Part shown: positions 14,501 through 20,341 of the stretch, in pieces
How positions within the stretch are numbered: the stretch's first letter is position 1
How the letters are laid out: each line of letters begins with the position of its first letter
Virus record (IMG/VR): IMGVR_UViG_3300034375_005223
Span: 1 to 20,341 of that record
Length of the DNA: 20,341 bases
DNA from: a virus
Strand: one strand, 5' to 3'
The notes under the pieces: model-generated
Databases searched by the model: none
Seen by the model: the letters and a program-made list of their open reading frames with translations, nothing else
What the model was told of the DNA's origin: nothing
Program-made: the position numbers and the translations under genes

Positions 14501-16797
14501 GCAACGGAACAAAGGTAAAAAAGAGGGATGGGAGAATTGAATCTCTTGACCTAGAGAAGATGCATCTGATGGTTGAAGAGGCAACCAAGGGTCTTGCAGG
14601 GGTCTCTGCAAGTCAAGTTGAGATGACCTCTGGTATTCAATTTTATGATGGAATTACCACAGCAGAAATTCAGGAGATCCTGATTAAGAGTGCTTCTGAC
14701 CTGATTGATCTAGAACATCCCAACTATCAGTTTGTTGCTGCTCGTCTTCTCTTGTTCTCTTTGAGAAAGCAACTGTATGGTAAGATGCGTGAACTTCCTT
14801 CTTTGAAGGATCACATTACTAAATGTGCTTATGACAATAACTACGACAAGGATATCTTCACTAAGTATTCTGCTGAAGAAATTGATAAAGTAGAATCATT
14901 CCTTGATCATGATCGTGACTTTCTGTTTACCTATGCTGGTCTTAGGCAGGTAGCAGATAAATATCTTGTGCAGGATCGTAGTTCTGGAAGGATCTATGAG
15001 ACTCCTCAGTTCATGTACATCATGATTGCATTGACTATCTTCAGGGACTACCCTAAAGAAACCAGACTGTCATACGTAAAAAGATACTACGATGCAATCT
15101 CAAAGCACAAAATCAACATTCCCACACCTATCATGGCGGGAGTGCGAACTCCACTTCGACAGTTTGCTAGCTGTGTTCTTGTTGATGTTGATGACACCCT
15201 CGATAGTATCTTTAGCTCTGATATGGCAATTGGCAGGTACGTTGCACAAAGGGCGGGAATCGGTATCAACGCAGGCAGAATCCGTGGCATCAACAGTAAG
15301 ATCAGAGGTGGAGAAGTTCAGCACACGGGTGTTGTACCGTTCCTCAAAAAGTTTGAGTCAACTGTCAGATGTTGTACACAGAATGGCATCAGAGGTGGAT
15401 CAGCGACAGTACACTTCCCAATCTGGCACCAAGAGATAGAAGATATCATCGTACTGAAGAATAACAAGGGAACTGAAGATAACCGTGTACGCAAACTCGA
15501 TTATTCCATTCAAATCTCCAAGATCTTCTATGAGAGGTTTATCAAGAATGAAGAGATCACACTCTTCTCCCCTCATGATGTTCCAGGTCTGTATGATGCT
15601 TTTGGGACTGATATGTTTGATGAACTATATGTGGATTACGAACAAGATCAGTCTGTTCCTGGAAAGAAGATTGGGGCTCAAGATCTTATTCTAGATCTTC
15701 TAAAGGAGAGAGCAGAGACTGGTCGTGTTTATATTATGAACATTGATCATTGTAACTCTCACTCTTCCTTCAAAGACAAGGTGAACATGAGTAACCTGTG
15801 TCAGGAGATTACCTTACCTACAGATCCTATCAATCACATTGATGAGGAGATGCCTGGTGAGATTGCTCTGTGCATTCTCTCTGCTGTAAATGTTGGAAAG
15901 ATTCATTCTGATAAAGAACTGGAAGAACTTTGTGATCTTTCTGTCAGAGGTCTGGAAGAACTCATTGACTACCAGGAGTATCCTGTAAGGGCAGCAGAGG
16001 TTGCTACAAAGGCACGTAGGTCCCTTGGAGTTGGTTTCATTGGTCTGGCACATTATTTGGCAAAACTTGGTTTCTCCTATGGTTCACAGGAGGCATGGGA
16101 TGCTGTTCATGGTCTCTCTGAATCCTTCCAGTACTACTTGCTGAAGGCATCCAATGAGATTGCCAAAGAAAAAGGACACTGTGAATATTTTGGTCGCACT
16201 AAGTATGCTGATGGAATTCTTCCAATTGATACATACAAAAAGGAAGTAGACGAAATCACATCAGTTCAACTGCAGCATGATTGGGAAAGTCTTAGAGCAT
16301 CTATCTTGGAGCACGGTCTCCGACACAGCACACTGTCCGCACAAATGCCTTCAGAGAGCAGTTCCGTTGTGTCAAATGCAACCAATGGAATTGAACCACC
16401 AAGAGATTACTTGTCCATTAAGAAGTCTAAGAAGGGACCTCTTAAGCAGATTGTTCCACAGTACTCATCCTTGAAGAATCATTACACCCTTTTGTGGGAA
16501 ATGCCTGACAATAGGGGTTACATAAATGTAGTGTCTGTGATGCAAAAATTCTTTGATCAGGCCATATCTGGTAACTGGAGTTACAATCCAGAGAATTATC
16601 CTGACAATGAGGTGCCTGTTTCTGTGATGGCAAACGATCTTTTGACTACATATAAGTATGGTTGGAAGACTTCTTACTATCAAAACACCTACGACATCAA
16701 AACTGATGAAGTGGTTGAAGAGAAGTCAAAACTAGATAATTTATTAGAAGAATTAAGTCAAGCCGAGGAGGGAGAGTGTGAATCCTGTGCAGTTTAA
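14497..16797 (+). CDS. nrdA: Ribonucleotide reductase class Ia, alpha subunit
   Basis: This is the large subunit (766 aa) that reduces ribonucleoside diphosphates to deoxy forms together with NrdB. It starts with an ATP-cone-like region (KRDGRIESLDLEK, 9-21; and to about 90), which in this family senses dATP/ATP; whether it still responds is unknown. Catalytic residues are present: C226 (FASCVLVD), C435 with N433 and E437 (MSNLCQE), and C459 (ALCILSAVN). The C-terminal redox pair is CESC (C761, C764). It is a complete class Ia enzyme. It overlaps gp61 by ATGA. Bases about 15061-15520 and 16190-16370 are rich in CpG, while the rest is nearly free of it. Confidence 0.97.
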   Translation: MSNGTKVKKRDGRIESLDLEKMHLMVEEATKGLAGVSASQVEMTSGIQFYDGITTAEIQEILIKSASDLIDLEHPNYQFVAARLLLFSLRKQLYGKMRELPSLKDHITKCAYDNNYDKDIFTKYSAEEIDKVESFLDHDRDFLFTYAGLRQVADKYLVQDRSSGRIYETPQFMYIMIALTIFRDYPKETRLSYVKRYYDAISKHKINIPTPIMAGVRTPLRQFASCVLVDVDDTLDSIFSSDMAIGRYVAQRAGIGINAGRIRGINSKIRGGEVQHTGVVPFLKKFESTVRCCTQNGIRGGSATVHFPIWHQEIEDIIVLKNNKGTEDNRVRKLDYSIQISKIFYERFIKNEEITLFSPHDVPGLYDAFGTDMFDELYVDYEQDQSVPGKKIGAQDLILDLLKERAETGRVYIMNIDHCNSHSSFKDKVNMSNLCQEITLPTDPINHIDEEMPGEIALCILSAVNVGKIHSDKELEELCDLSVRGLEELIDYQEYPVRAAEVATKARRSLGVGFIGLAHYLAKLGFSYGSQEAWDAVHGLSESFQYYLLKASNEIAKEKGHCEYFGRTKYADGILPIDTYKKEVDEITSVQLQHDWESLRASILEHGLRHSTLSAQMPSESSSVVSNATNGIEPPRDYLSIKKSKKGPLKQIVPQYSSLKNHYTLLWEMPDNRGYINVVSVMQKFFDQAISGNWSYNPENYPDNEVPVSVMANDLLTTYKYGWKTSYYQNTYDIKTDEVVEEKSKLDNLLEELSQAEEGECESCAV
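16766..16771 (+). promoter_or_regulatory. Consensus Shine-Dalgarno at the nrdA end
   Basis: AGGAGG lies 6 nt before the GTG at 16778. If used, NrdB begins 10 codons upstream of the ATG chosen here and overlaps nrdA by 20 nt. The motif also encodes acidic residues of NrdA, so it may be coincidental. Confidence 0.45.
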
Positions 16798-16807
16798 GGT
16801 TTCTCCA

Positions 16808-17971
16808 ATGAGTGATATTACAAAGACCCCTGTAAGGGGTATGACTGTTTTTAATCCAGAATCTCATAATACCAAAAAGCAACCTATGTTTTTTGGAAAA
16901 CCATTGGGGATTCAAAGATATGATTCATACAAGTATCCTGTTTTTGAGAAGTTAACAACCCAACAACTTGGTTATTTCTGGAGACCTGAGGAGGTCTCCC
17001 TTCAAAAAGATCGTGGTGATTATCATTCACTGCGTCCAGAACAGAAGCACATCTATACTTCTAACCTGAAGTATCAGATTATGCTTGATTCTATTCAGGG
17101 TAGGGGACCAGGAATGGCATTCATTCCTTATTGTTCTCTTCCTGAATTGGAAGCATGTATGGAAGTGTGGGGATTTATGGAGATGATCCATAGTCGTTCT
17201 TACACTTACATCATCAAAAATGTTTATTCAGATCCATCTGAAGTCTTTGATACCATTATCTCTGATGAGAGAATTCTTGAGCGTGCCAGAAGTGTAACAG
17301 AGTCATATGATGACTTCATCAACGCAGCACACCAATATGATAACTCTAATGATTGGATTCATGCCTTAGAACAAGTTCCATCAGCACAGGAGTCACTCAA
17401 AGATGTCAAACGAAAACTGTACAGAGCAGTTGCCAATGTTAACATTCTTGAGGGTATTAGGTTCTACGTTAGTTTTGCTTGTAGTTTCGCCTTCGGTGAA
17501 CTTAAGCTTATGGAAGGATCAGCTAAGATCATCTCTCTTATCGCAAGAGACGAAAACCAACACCTAGCAATCACTCAGAACATCCTCAATAAGTGGAGGG
17601 ATGGTGATGACCCAGAGATGAAGCAAATTGCTAAAGAGGAAGAGGAGTGGGTCTATGCTATGTTTGATAAGGCAGTCAATGAAGAGAAGAGATGGGCTGA
17701 CTATCTCTTCAAAGATGGATCTATGATTGGTCTAAATGATGCTCTTCTTAAGAAGTATGTTGAATGGGTTGCTAATCGTAGAATGAAGGCAATTGGTCTC
17801 AGACCAGTTTATGATATTGCTGCCAAGAATAATCCTCTTCCATGGACCCAGCACTGGATCTCTTCTAAGGGACTCCAGGTAGCACCACAAGAAACAGAAG
17901 TAGAATCTTATGTCGTTGGAGGAATTAAACAAGATGTCACCAAAGACACATTCGCAGGATTTAGTCTCTGA
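16808..17971 (+). CDS. nrdB: Ribonucleotide reductase class Ia, beta subunit
   Basis: This is the small subunit (387 aa from ATG 16808) that houses the diiron-tyrosyl radical. All ligands known from E. coli NrdB are present: D68, E125 and H128 (EMIH), the radical Tyr132 (SRSYT), E215, and E249 plus H252 (ARDENQH). The C-terminal DTFAGFSL is the tail that binds NrdA. The start is uncertain: ATG 16808 has AAGG 8 nt upstream, while GTG 16778 has a perfect AGGAGG. It sits directly after nrdA, as expected for one transcript and equal dosage. Confidence 0.96.
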   Translation: MSDITKTPVRGMTVFNPESHNTKKQPMFFGKPLGIQRYDSYKYPVFEKLTTQQLGYFWRPEEVSLQKDRGDYHSLRPEQKHIYTSNLKYQIMLDSIQGRGPGMAFIPYCSLPELEACMEVWGFMEMIHSRSYTYIIKNVYSDPSEVFDTIISDERILERARSVTESYDDFINAAHQYDNSNDWIHALEQVPSAQESLKDVKRKLYRAVANVNILEGIRFYVSFACSFAFGELKLMEGSAKIISLIARDENQHLAITQNILNKWRDGDDPEMKQIAKEEEEWVYAMFDKAVNEEKRWADYLFKDGSMIGLNDALLKKYVEWVANRRMKAIGLRPVYDIAAKNNPLPWTQHWISSKGLQVAPQETEVESYVVGGIKQDVTKDTFAGFSL

Positions 17972-18080
17972 TCCAAGAAACGAAGAAGACTTTGATACAT
18001 GGGAATATGGTACAGAACCTATTCCCCATGACAAAACCTGGAAAGAAAACACTGAAATTGAAGTAGACCAAAAAGGATGA
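17934..18080 (+). CDS. Small acidic ORF, 48 aa, hypothetical
   Basis: ATG 17934 lies inside the nrdB end in another frame, with GGAGGA at 17918-17923 about 10 nt upstream. It encodes 48 residues, rich in Asp/Glu with several Trp (for example DFDTWEYGTEP), and stops at TGA 18078-18080. Most of it lies beyond nrdB, where no other good frame covers the DNA. A +1 shift near the A-run at 18070-18074 would extend it by DDYIFEEYEK, which looks like coding sequence, so it may be a slightly longer protein with a frameshift or sequence error. The function is unknown. Confidence 0.5.
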   Translation: MSPKTHSQDLVSDPRNEEDFDTWEYGTEPIPHDKTWKENTEIEVDQKG

Positions 18081-18111
18081 CTACATATTTGAAGAATATG
18101 AAAAATAAAAC

Positions 18112-18582
18112 TTGGAAAAAGGTGAAGAACATCTTGAATATCCCAATCCCTGGACCTATTGTGGCAGGGTGTTTGACGGGAGCCTTATTGGGGACAACTA
18201 CGGCTTTGTTTACCTTATTACCTGTAAGGTCACCCAGAGAAAATATATCGGTAGAAAGTATTTCTGGCAAAAACGAAAGCCTAGATCTACAAATCAAACT
18301 AAAAAGCGGAGAAGAGTTACGTCTGAAAGCAACTGGCGTGACTACTATGGATCTAGTCCAGAGCTTAAAGAGGATGTTGCAAAGTATGGACGGGACTCTT
18401 TTACTAGAGAAATCCTATCCCTCCACAAAACTGTAGGCAAATGTAACTTTGAAGAGACCCGTCAACTCTTTCTAAATAATGTACTTACAGAGAGATTGAC
18501 AGAAGGGATCCCTGCCTACTACAATAGCAACATCCTGGGTCGTTACTATCGTAAGGATTATTTTGAGTCACCCATGCCTTGA
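18112..18582 (+). CDS. GIY-YIG family endonuclease
   Basis: This DNA endonuclease-like protein (156 aa) has the GIY-YIG fold signature: GFVYLI (31-36) and KYIGRKYF (44-51), then a basic stretch (KKRRR), and FEETR (113-117), where E114 or E115 may be the catalytic metal ligand. Such small nucleases in T4-like phages are either homing (Seg-like) or non-homing enzymes; no DNA-binding repeats are seen, so it may be a non-homing form. The frame has no ATG: a TAA at 18106 leaves TTG 18112 as the first usable start, with GTG 18169 as a later one that would still keep GFVYLI. No clear ribosome site is seen. Confidence 0.8.
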   Translation: MEKGEEHLEYPNPWTYCGRVFDGSLIGDNYGFVYLITCKVTQRKYIGRKYFWQKRKPRSTNQTKKRRRVTSESNWRDYYGSSPELKEDVAKYGRDSFTREILSLHKTVGKCNFEETRQLFLNNVLTERLTEGIPAYYNSNILGRYYRKDYFESPMP

Positions 18583-18614
18583 GCAAGAGGTGGATGTAGA
18601 GTTCAACTGAATTG

Positions 18615-19205
18615 ATGCTTAGAAAATTATTTACTGCTTTGATTGTTACTTCTGTTCCATCTGCATGTGCTTATCCAAGCATTAGCGAAATTAGTAATCC
18701 TCCCCAGGTCAATGTGGCAGCAGTTCCAATCAAAGTGGTGGAGAAGGAATGGACTTGTCCTGGATGCAATCCCAATGAACAATTTGTTCTAAAGGAGATT
18801 CAGAAAAGCACAAAGATTCGTGATAAGAATGCCCTTGCTACAATCATGGGCAATATCAAATCAGAATCTGGTTTTCGCCCTAATGTATGTGAAGGTGGCG
18901 CCATTGTACCTTACCAACAATGCCGTAGAGGTGGATATGGATTAATTCAGTGGACCACTACCAAGAGATATAATGGACTTGGTAAGTTCTGCAGAAAGTA
19001 TAACTGTGACCCATCTTCTCTTGAAGGTCAGGTTCGTTATATGATTAATGAAACACAATTCCAAAAAGTCTTACCAGAATTTGAAAATCCAGGATTCTCA
19101 ATCCCTCAATATATGGTTCCATCTTATTATTGGTTAGGTTGGGGCATCAAAGGACGTAGGACAAGTTACTCTTATGGTTACGTTAAAAAACTTGTATGGG
19201 CATGA
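18615..19205 (+). CDS. Secreted lysozyme-like peptidoglycan hydrolase
   Basis: This 196-residue protein has an N-terminal signal peptide, MLRKLFTALIVTSVPSACA, likely cut after ACA (residue 19); the Cys does not fit a lipobox well. The mature part contains ATIMGNIKSESGFRPN (75-90), with E84 as the probable catalytic acid, and GYGLIQWT (107-114), matching the phage tail-lysozyme-type family. Six cysteines after the signal could form disulfides outside the cytoplasm. It could be the endolysin, exported by the host Sec system, or a particle-bound lysozyme. The ATG at 18615 follows an in-frame TTG. The next gene overlaps its stop. Confidence 0.8.
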   Translation: MLRKLFTALIVTSVPSACAYPSISEISNPPQVNVAAVPIKVVEKEWTCPGCNPNEQFVLKEIQKSTKIRDKNALATIMGNIKSESGFRPNVCEGGAIVPYQQCRRGGYGLIQWTTTKRYNGLGKFCRKYNCDPSSLEGQVRYMINETQFQKVLPEFENPGFSIPQYMVPSYYWLGWGIKGRRTSYSYGYVKKLVWA

Positions 19206-19579
19206 TTAAAAAAGTCATTAAAGGAATCAAGAAACTCAAGGGCGTTTTTATTCCAAAGAGTGAGTTTATTGAACCTAAAAAAATTAACAAAACAAAAGTT
19301 CAATCAGACTATATTGGTGTTCCAGCACCAGTAGTTCTGTCAGATGATTCTTGGTTTGGTGTTGCTACTAAGACTGAAAAGGCAATAGAGTATGTCAAGC
19401 AAAAGAATGAGGAACTCTATCAAAAACTTGCTGAAGAACCCCAATCCAAAGAGGTTGACAACATACACCAAATGATGTATGATAGAGTGACCCAATACTG
19501 GGGTACTTGGAAAGAAGAACTTTCTGATAGTCCTGGAGATTGGCAATCTGGAACTGGATACAATCAGTTCAGAGATTGA
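19202..19579 (+). CDS. Hypothetical protein, 125 aa
   Basis: The start is ATG 19202, which gives an ATGA overlap with the lysozyme gene; an in-frame ATG at 19196 is also possible. The N-terminus is a basic amphipathic helix (MIKKVIKGIKKLKGVF), which could lie on a membrane surface. The centre has an acidic helix (about 60-80), and the end is Trp/Gly-rich (YWGTWKEELSDSPGDW). Its pairing with the lysozyme hints at a lysis helper, but this is only context. Its stop overlaps the -35 box of the tRNA promoter. Confidence 0.7.
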   Translation: MIKKVIKGIKKLKGVFIPKSEFIEPKKINKTKVQSDYIGVPAPVVLSDDSWFGVATKTEKAIEYVKQKNEELYQKLAEEPQSKEVDNIHQMMYDRVTQYWGTWKEELSDSPGDWQSGTGYNQFRD

Positions 19580-19604
19580 CAGAGGTGGGTTTCCCCTCTA
19601 TAAT
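19576..19604 (+). promoter_or_regulatory. Consensus sigma70 promoter of the tRNA cluster
   Basis: TTGACA (19576-19581) and TATAAT (19599-19604) are both perfect and are separated by 17 nt. Transcription would begin near 19611, just before the first tRNA at 19618. The spacer itself is an inverted repeat: AGAGG (19581-19585) with CCTCT (19595-19599). Confidence 0.9.
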
Positions 19605-19617
19605 AAGGAAACCGCAA

Positions 19618-19691
19618 GACTCAATAGCTCAGCTGGATAGAGCAACTGCCTTCTAAGCAGTCGGTCGTAGGTTCGAATCCTACTTGAGTCG
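19618..19691 (+). tRNA. tRNA-Arg (UCU)
   Basis: The acceptor stem GACTCAA pairs with TTGAGTC (19684-19690); a D-arm GCTC/GAGC and a T-arm with GGTTCGAATCC are present. The anticodon loop gives TCT, reading AGA/AGG, the favoured Arg codons of this phage DNA. No CCA is encoded. Confidence 0.95.
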
Positions 19692-19712
19692 TTGAATACT
19701 TATTGTATTCAA
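19692..19712 (+). repeat. Hairpin in the Arg-Thr tRNA spacer
   Basis: TTGAATAC (19692-19699) pairs perfectly with GTATTCAA (19705-19712) around TTATT. It fills nearly the whole spacer. There is no T-run, so it is not an evident terminator; a processing or protective role is possible. Confidence 0.8.
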
Positions 19713-19715
19713 GTT

Positions 19716-19792
19716 GCCAAATTAGCTCAGTTGGATAGAGCAGTGCTTTTGTAAAGCAAAGGTCGTCAGTTCAAGTCTGTCATTTGGCTCCA
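19716..19792 (+). tRNA. tRNA-Thr (UGU), CCA encoded
   Basis: The acceptor GCCAAAT pairs with ATTTGGC (19782-19788); anticodon TGT sits in loop TTTGTAA; the top pair of the anticodon stem is a G-A mismatch. The discriminator T is followed by an encoded CCA (19790-19792), and the next tRNA begins at once. Confidence 0.93.
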
Positions 19793-19865
19793 GGGGAATT
19801 AGCTCAGTTGGTAGAGCACCTGCTTTGCAAGCAGGCTGTCAGGAGTTCGAGTCTCCTATTCTCCA
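19793..19865 (+). tRNA. tRNA-Ala (UGC)
   Basis: The acceptor GGGGAAT pairs with ATTCTCC (one G-T pair); the anticodon loop TTTGCAA gives TGC. It starts directly after the CCA of tRNA-Thr, with no spacer. No CCA follows its own discriminator A. Confidence 0.95.
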
Positions 19866-19866
19866 T

Positions 19867-19902
19867 GGGGTTAGTACACCTCCACCCACCAGTACTAACC
19901 CC
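19867..19902 (+). repeat. Perfect 11-bp hairpin in the Ala-Gly tRNA spacer
   Basis: GGGGTTAGTAC (19867-19877) pairs perfectly with GTACTAACCCC (19892-19902). The 14-nt loop, ACCTCCACCCACCA, contains ACCTCC, the anti-Shine-Dalgarno core of 16S rRNA. There is no T-run after it. It may be a processing structure or a small structured RNA. Confidence 0.85.
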
Positions 19903-19906
19903 TCCT

Positions 19907-19978
19907 GCGGAATTAGTTCAGTGGTAGAACGTCAGCCTTCCAAGCTGAATGTCAGGGGTTCGAATCCCCTATTCCGCT
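19907..19978 (+). tRNA. tRNA-Gly (UCC)
   Basis: The acceptor GCGGAAT pairs with ATTCCGC (19971-19977); the anticodon stem TCAGC/GCTGA carries loop CTTCCAA, giving TCC. The T-arm has GGGGTTCGAATCCCC. No CCA is encoded. Confidence 0.95.
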
Positions 19979-19997
19979 TGAGACTTAAATAGTCTCA
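19979..19997 (+). repeat. Hairpin in the Gly-Asn tRNA spacer
   Basis: TGAGACT (19979-19985) pairs perfectly with AGTCTCA (19991-19997) around TAAAT. This is the third spacer of the cluster with a perfect stem. Confidence 0.75.
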
Positions 19998-20006
19998 CAT
20001 ACACAA

Positions 20007-20078
20007 TGGCGTGTAGCTCAATGGCAGAGCAGGGAGCTGTTAACTCTCTGGTTGCAAGTTCGAGTCTTGCCACGCCAG
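20007..20078 (+). tRNA. tRNA-Asn (GUU)
   Basis: The acceptor TGGCGTG pairs with CACGCCA (20071-20077); D-arm GCTC/GAGC; anticodon loop CTGTTAA gives GTT; the T-arm GCAAGTTCGAGTCTTGC is complete. Discriminator G. Confidence 0.93.
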
Positions 20079-20082
20079 CCTT

Positions 20083-20154
20083 GCCCAAATAGCTCAGCGG
20101 TAGAGCACCTCCTTTACACGGAGATTGTCGGGGGTTCGATCCCCTCTTTGGGCA
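20083..20154 (+). tRNA. tRNA-Val (UAC)
   Basis: The acceptor GCCCAAA pairs with TTTGGGC (20147-20153); anticodon loop TTTACAC gives TAC; the T-arm GGGGTTCGATCCCC is clear. It is the last tRNA of the cluster, 25 nt before the next gene. Confidence 0.93.
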
Positions 20155-20179
20155 TTCCTATAAGGAGGACCATGTTCCA

Positions 20180-20341
20180 ATGCTTAAAGTCAGATGTAAA
20201 TCCTGTAATAGGGAGATTGTTAGTTCTACTAAGACACAATGCTGTGGTTGTCCAAACATGCTAACAGTAAAAGAGGACAACATTACAGCAGTTGACTTAA
20301 CCAAGGTGGTTATGTTAAACTCAAACAAGGAAACCAAACAA
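20180..20341 (+). CDS. Zinc-ribbon-like protein, 5' part (runs off window)
   Basis: This open frame of at least 54 codons reaches the right edge. It begins MLKVRCKSCNREI and has a second Cys group, CCGC, about 12 residues later (C6, C9, then C21/C22 and C24), a CxxC...CxxC-type zinc ribbon. AAGGAGG (20162-20168) lies 11 nt upstream. The ATG at 20172 in another frame is too close to that site and reads a short, unlikely peptide. It may be co-transcribed with the tRNAs. The function is unknown. Confidence 0.7.
   Translation, partial: MLKVRCKSCNREIVSSTKTQCCGCPNMLTVKEDNITAVDLTKVVMLNSNKETKQ

Noticed and set aside
14956-14964. GATAAATA inside nrdA as a late promoter
   Set aside because: It is deep within a coding region with no gene start downstream; a chance match.
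18077-18436. 119-codon frame beginning with an ATGA overlap and containing a hydrophobic stretch
   Set aside because: It lies across the GIY-YIG nuclease in another frame; the nuclease frame has recognisable motifs along its length, this one has none.
20052-20264. 70-codon frame over the tRNA end of the cluster
   Set aside because: It runs through tRNA-Asn and tRNA-Val; its part after 20172 is out of frame with the better Cys-rich ORF at 20180.
1-20341. CRISPR array, insertion sequence, photosynthesis genes or integrase
   Set aside because: No spaced direct repeats, transposase motifs, psbA-type sequence or integrase motifs were seen.

Overview
The window looks like part of the core genome of a T4-like myovirus, most probably a marine cyanophage infecting Synechococcus or Prochlorococcus. 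The reasons are the gene content and order (T4-type polymerase, UvsX recombinase, gp41 helicase, gp61 primase, class Ia NrdA/NrdB), overlapping genes all on the + strand, T4-type late promoter octamers (TATAAATA/CATAAATA), and a tRNA cluster. Host and lineage are inferred from family knowledge, not from a database match. Reading by eye, all real genes lie on the + strand, and no stretch over 300 bases lacks a gene or tRNA.

Layout. (1) 1-6141, replication block: the tail of an unidentified gene, then DNA polymerase gp43 encoded as TWO consecutive genes (exonuclease plus motif A; fingers/motif B plus motif C), UvsX, gp41, a small Cys-containing protein, a MazG-like pyrophosphohydrolase and two small unknown proteins. 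Almost every junction is an ATGA/GTGA/TAATG overlap. (2) 6142-6309: a hairpin-rich stretch, possibly also coding for a 68-residue protein, ending in a perfect late promoter. (3) 6344-12447, late block: probable structural or head-associated proteins, each transcription unit preceded by an NATAAATA box. It is interrupted by a DNA methyltransferase with its own sigma70-type promoter, and includes a nucleotidyltransferase-like protein whose N-terminus resembles a T4 capsid-targeting peptide. (4) 12452-13503: three small unknown proteins, one of them a coiled coil with a membrane segment. (5) 13508-18080: primase gp61, NrdA, NrdB and a 48-codon ORF. (6) 18112-19579: a GIY-YIG nuclease, a secreted lysozyme-like protein and a small unknown protein. 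(7) 19576-20154: a consensus sigma70 promoter driving six tRNAs (Arg, Thr, Ala, Gly, Asn, Val) whose longer spacers contain perfect hairpins. (8) 20180 to the end: start of a zinc-ribbon protein.

How it fits together. Polymerase, helicase, primase and recombinase copy and recombine the genome. NrdA/NrdB supply deoxynucleotides and the MazG-like enzyme trims nucleotide pools. The late block builds particles, the lysozyme opens the cell, and the tRNAs support a codon use rich in AGA/AGG. The sequence is strikingly poor in CpG overall, with sharply bounded CpG-normal patches inside conserved parts of the replication and reductase genes.
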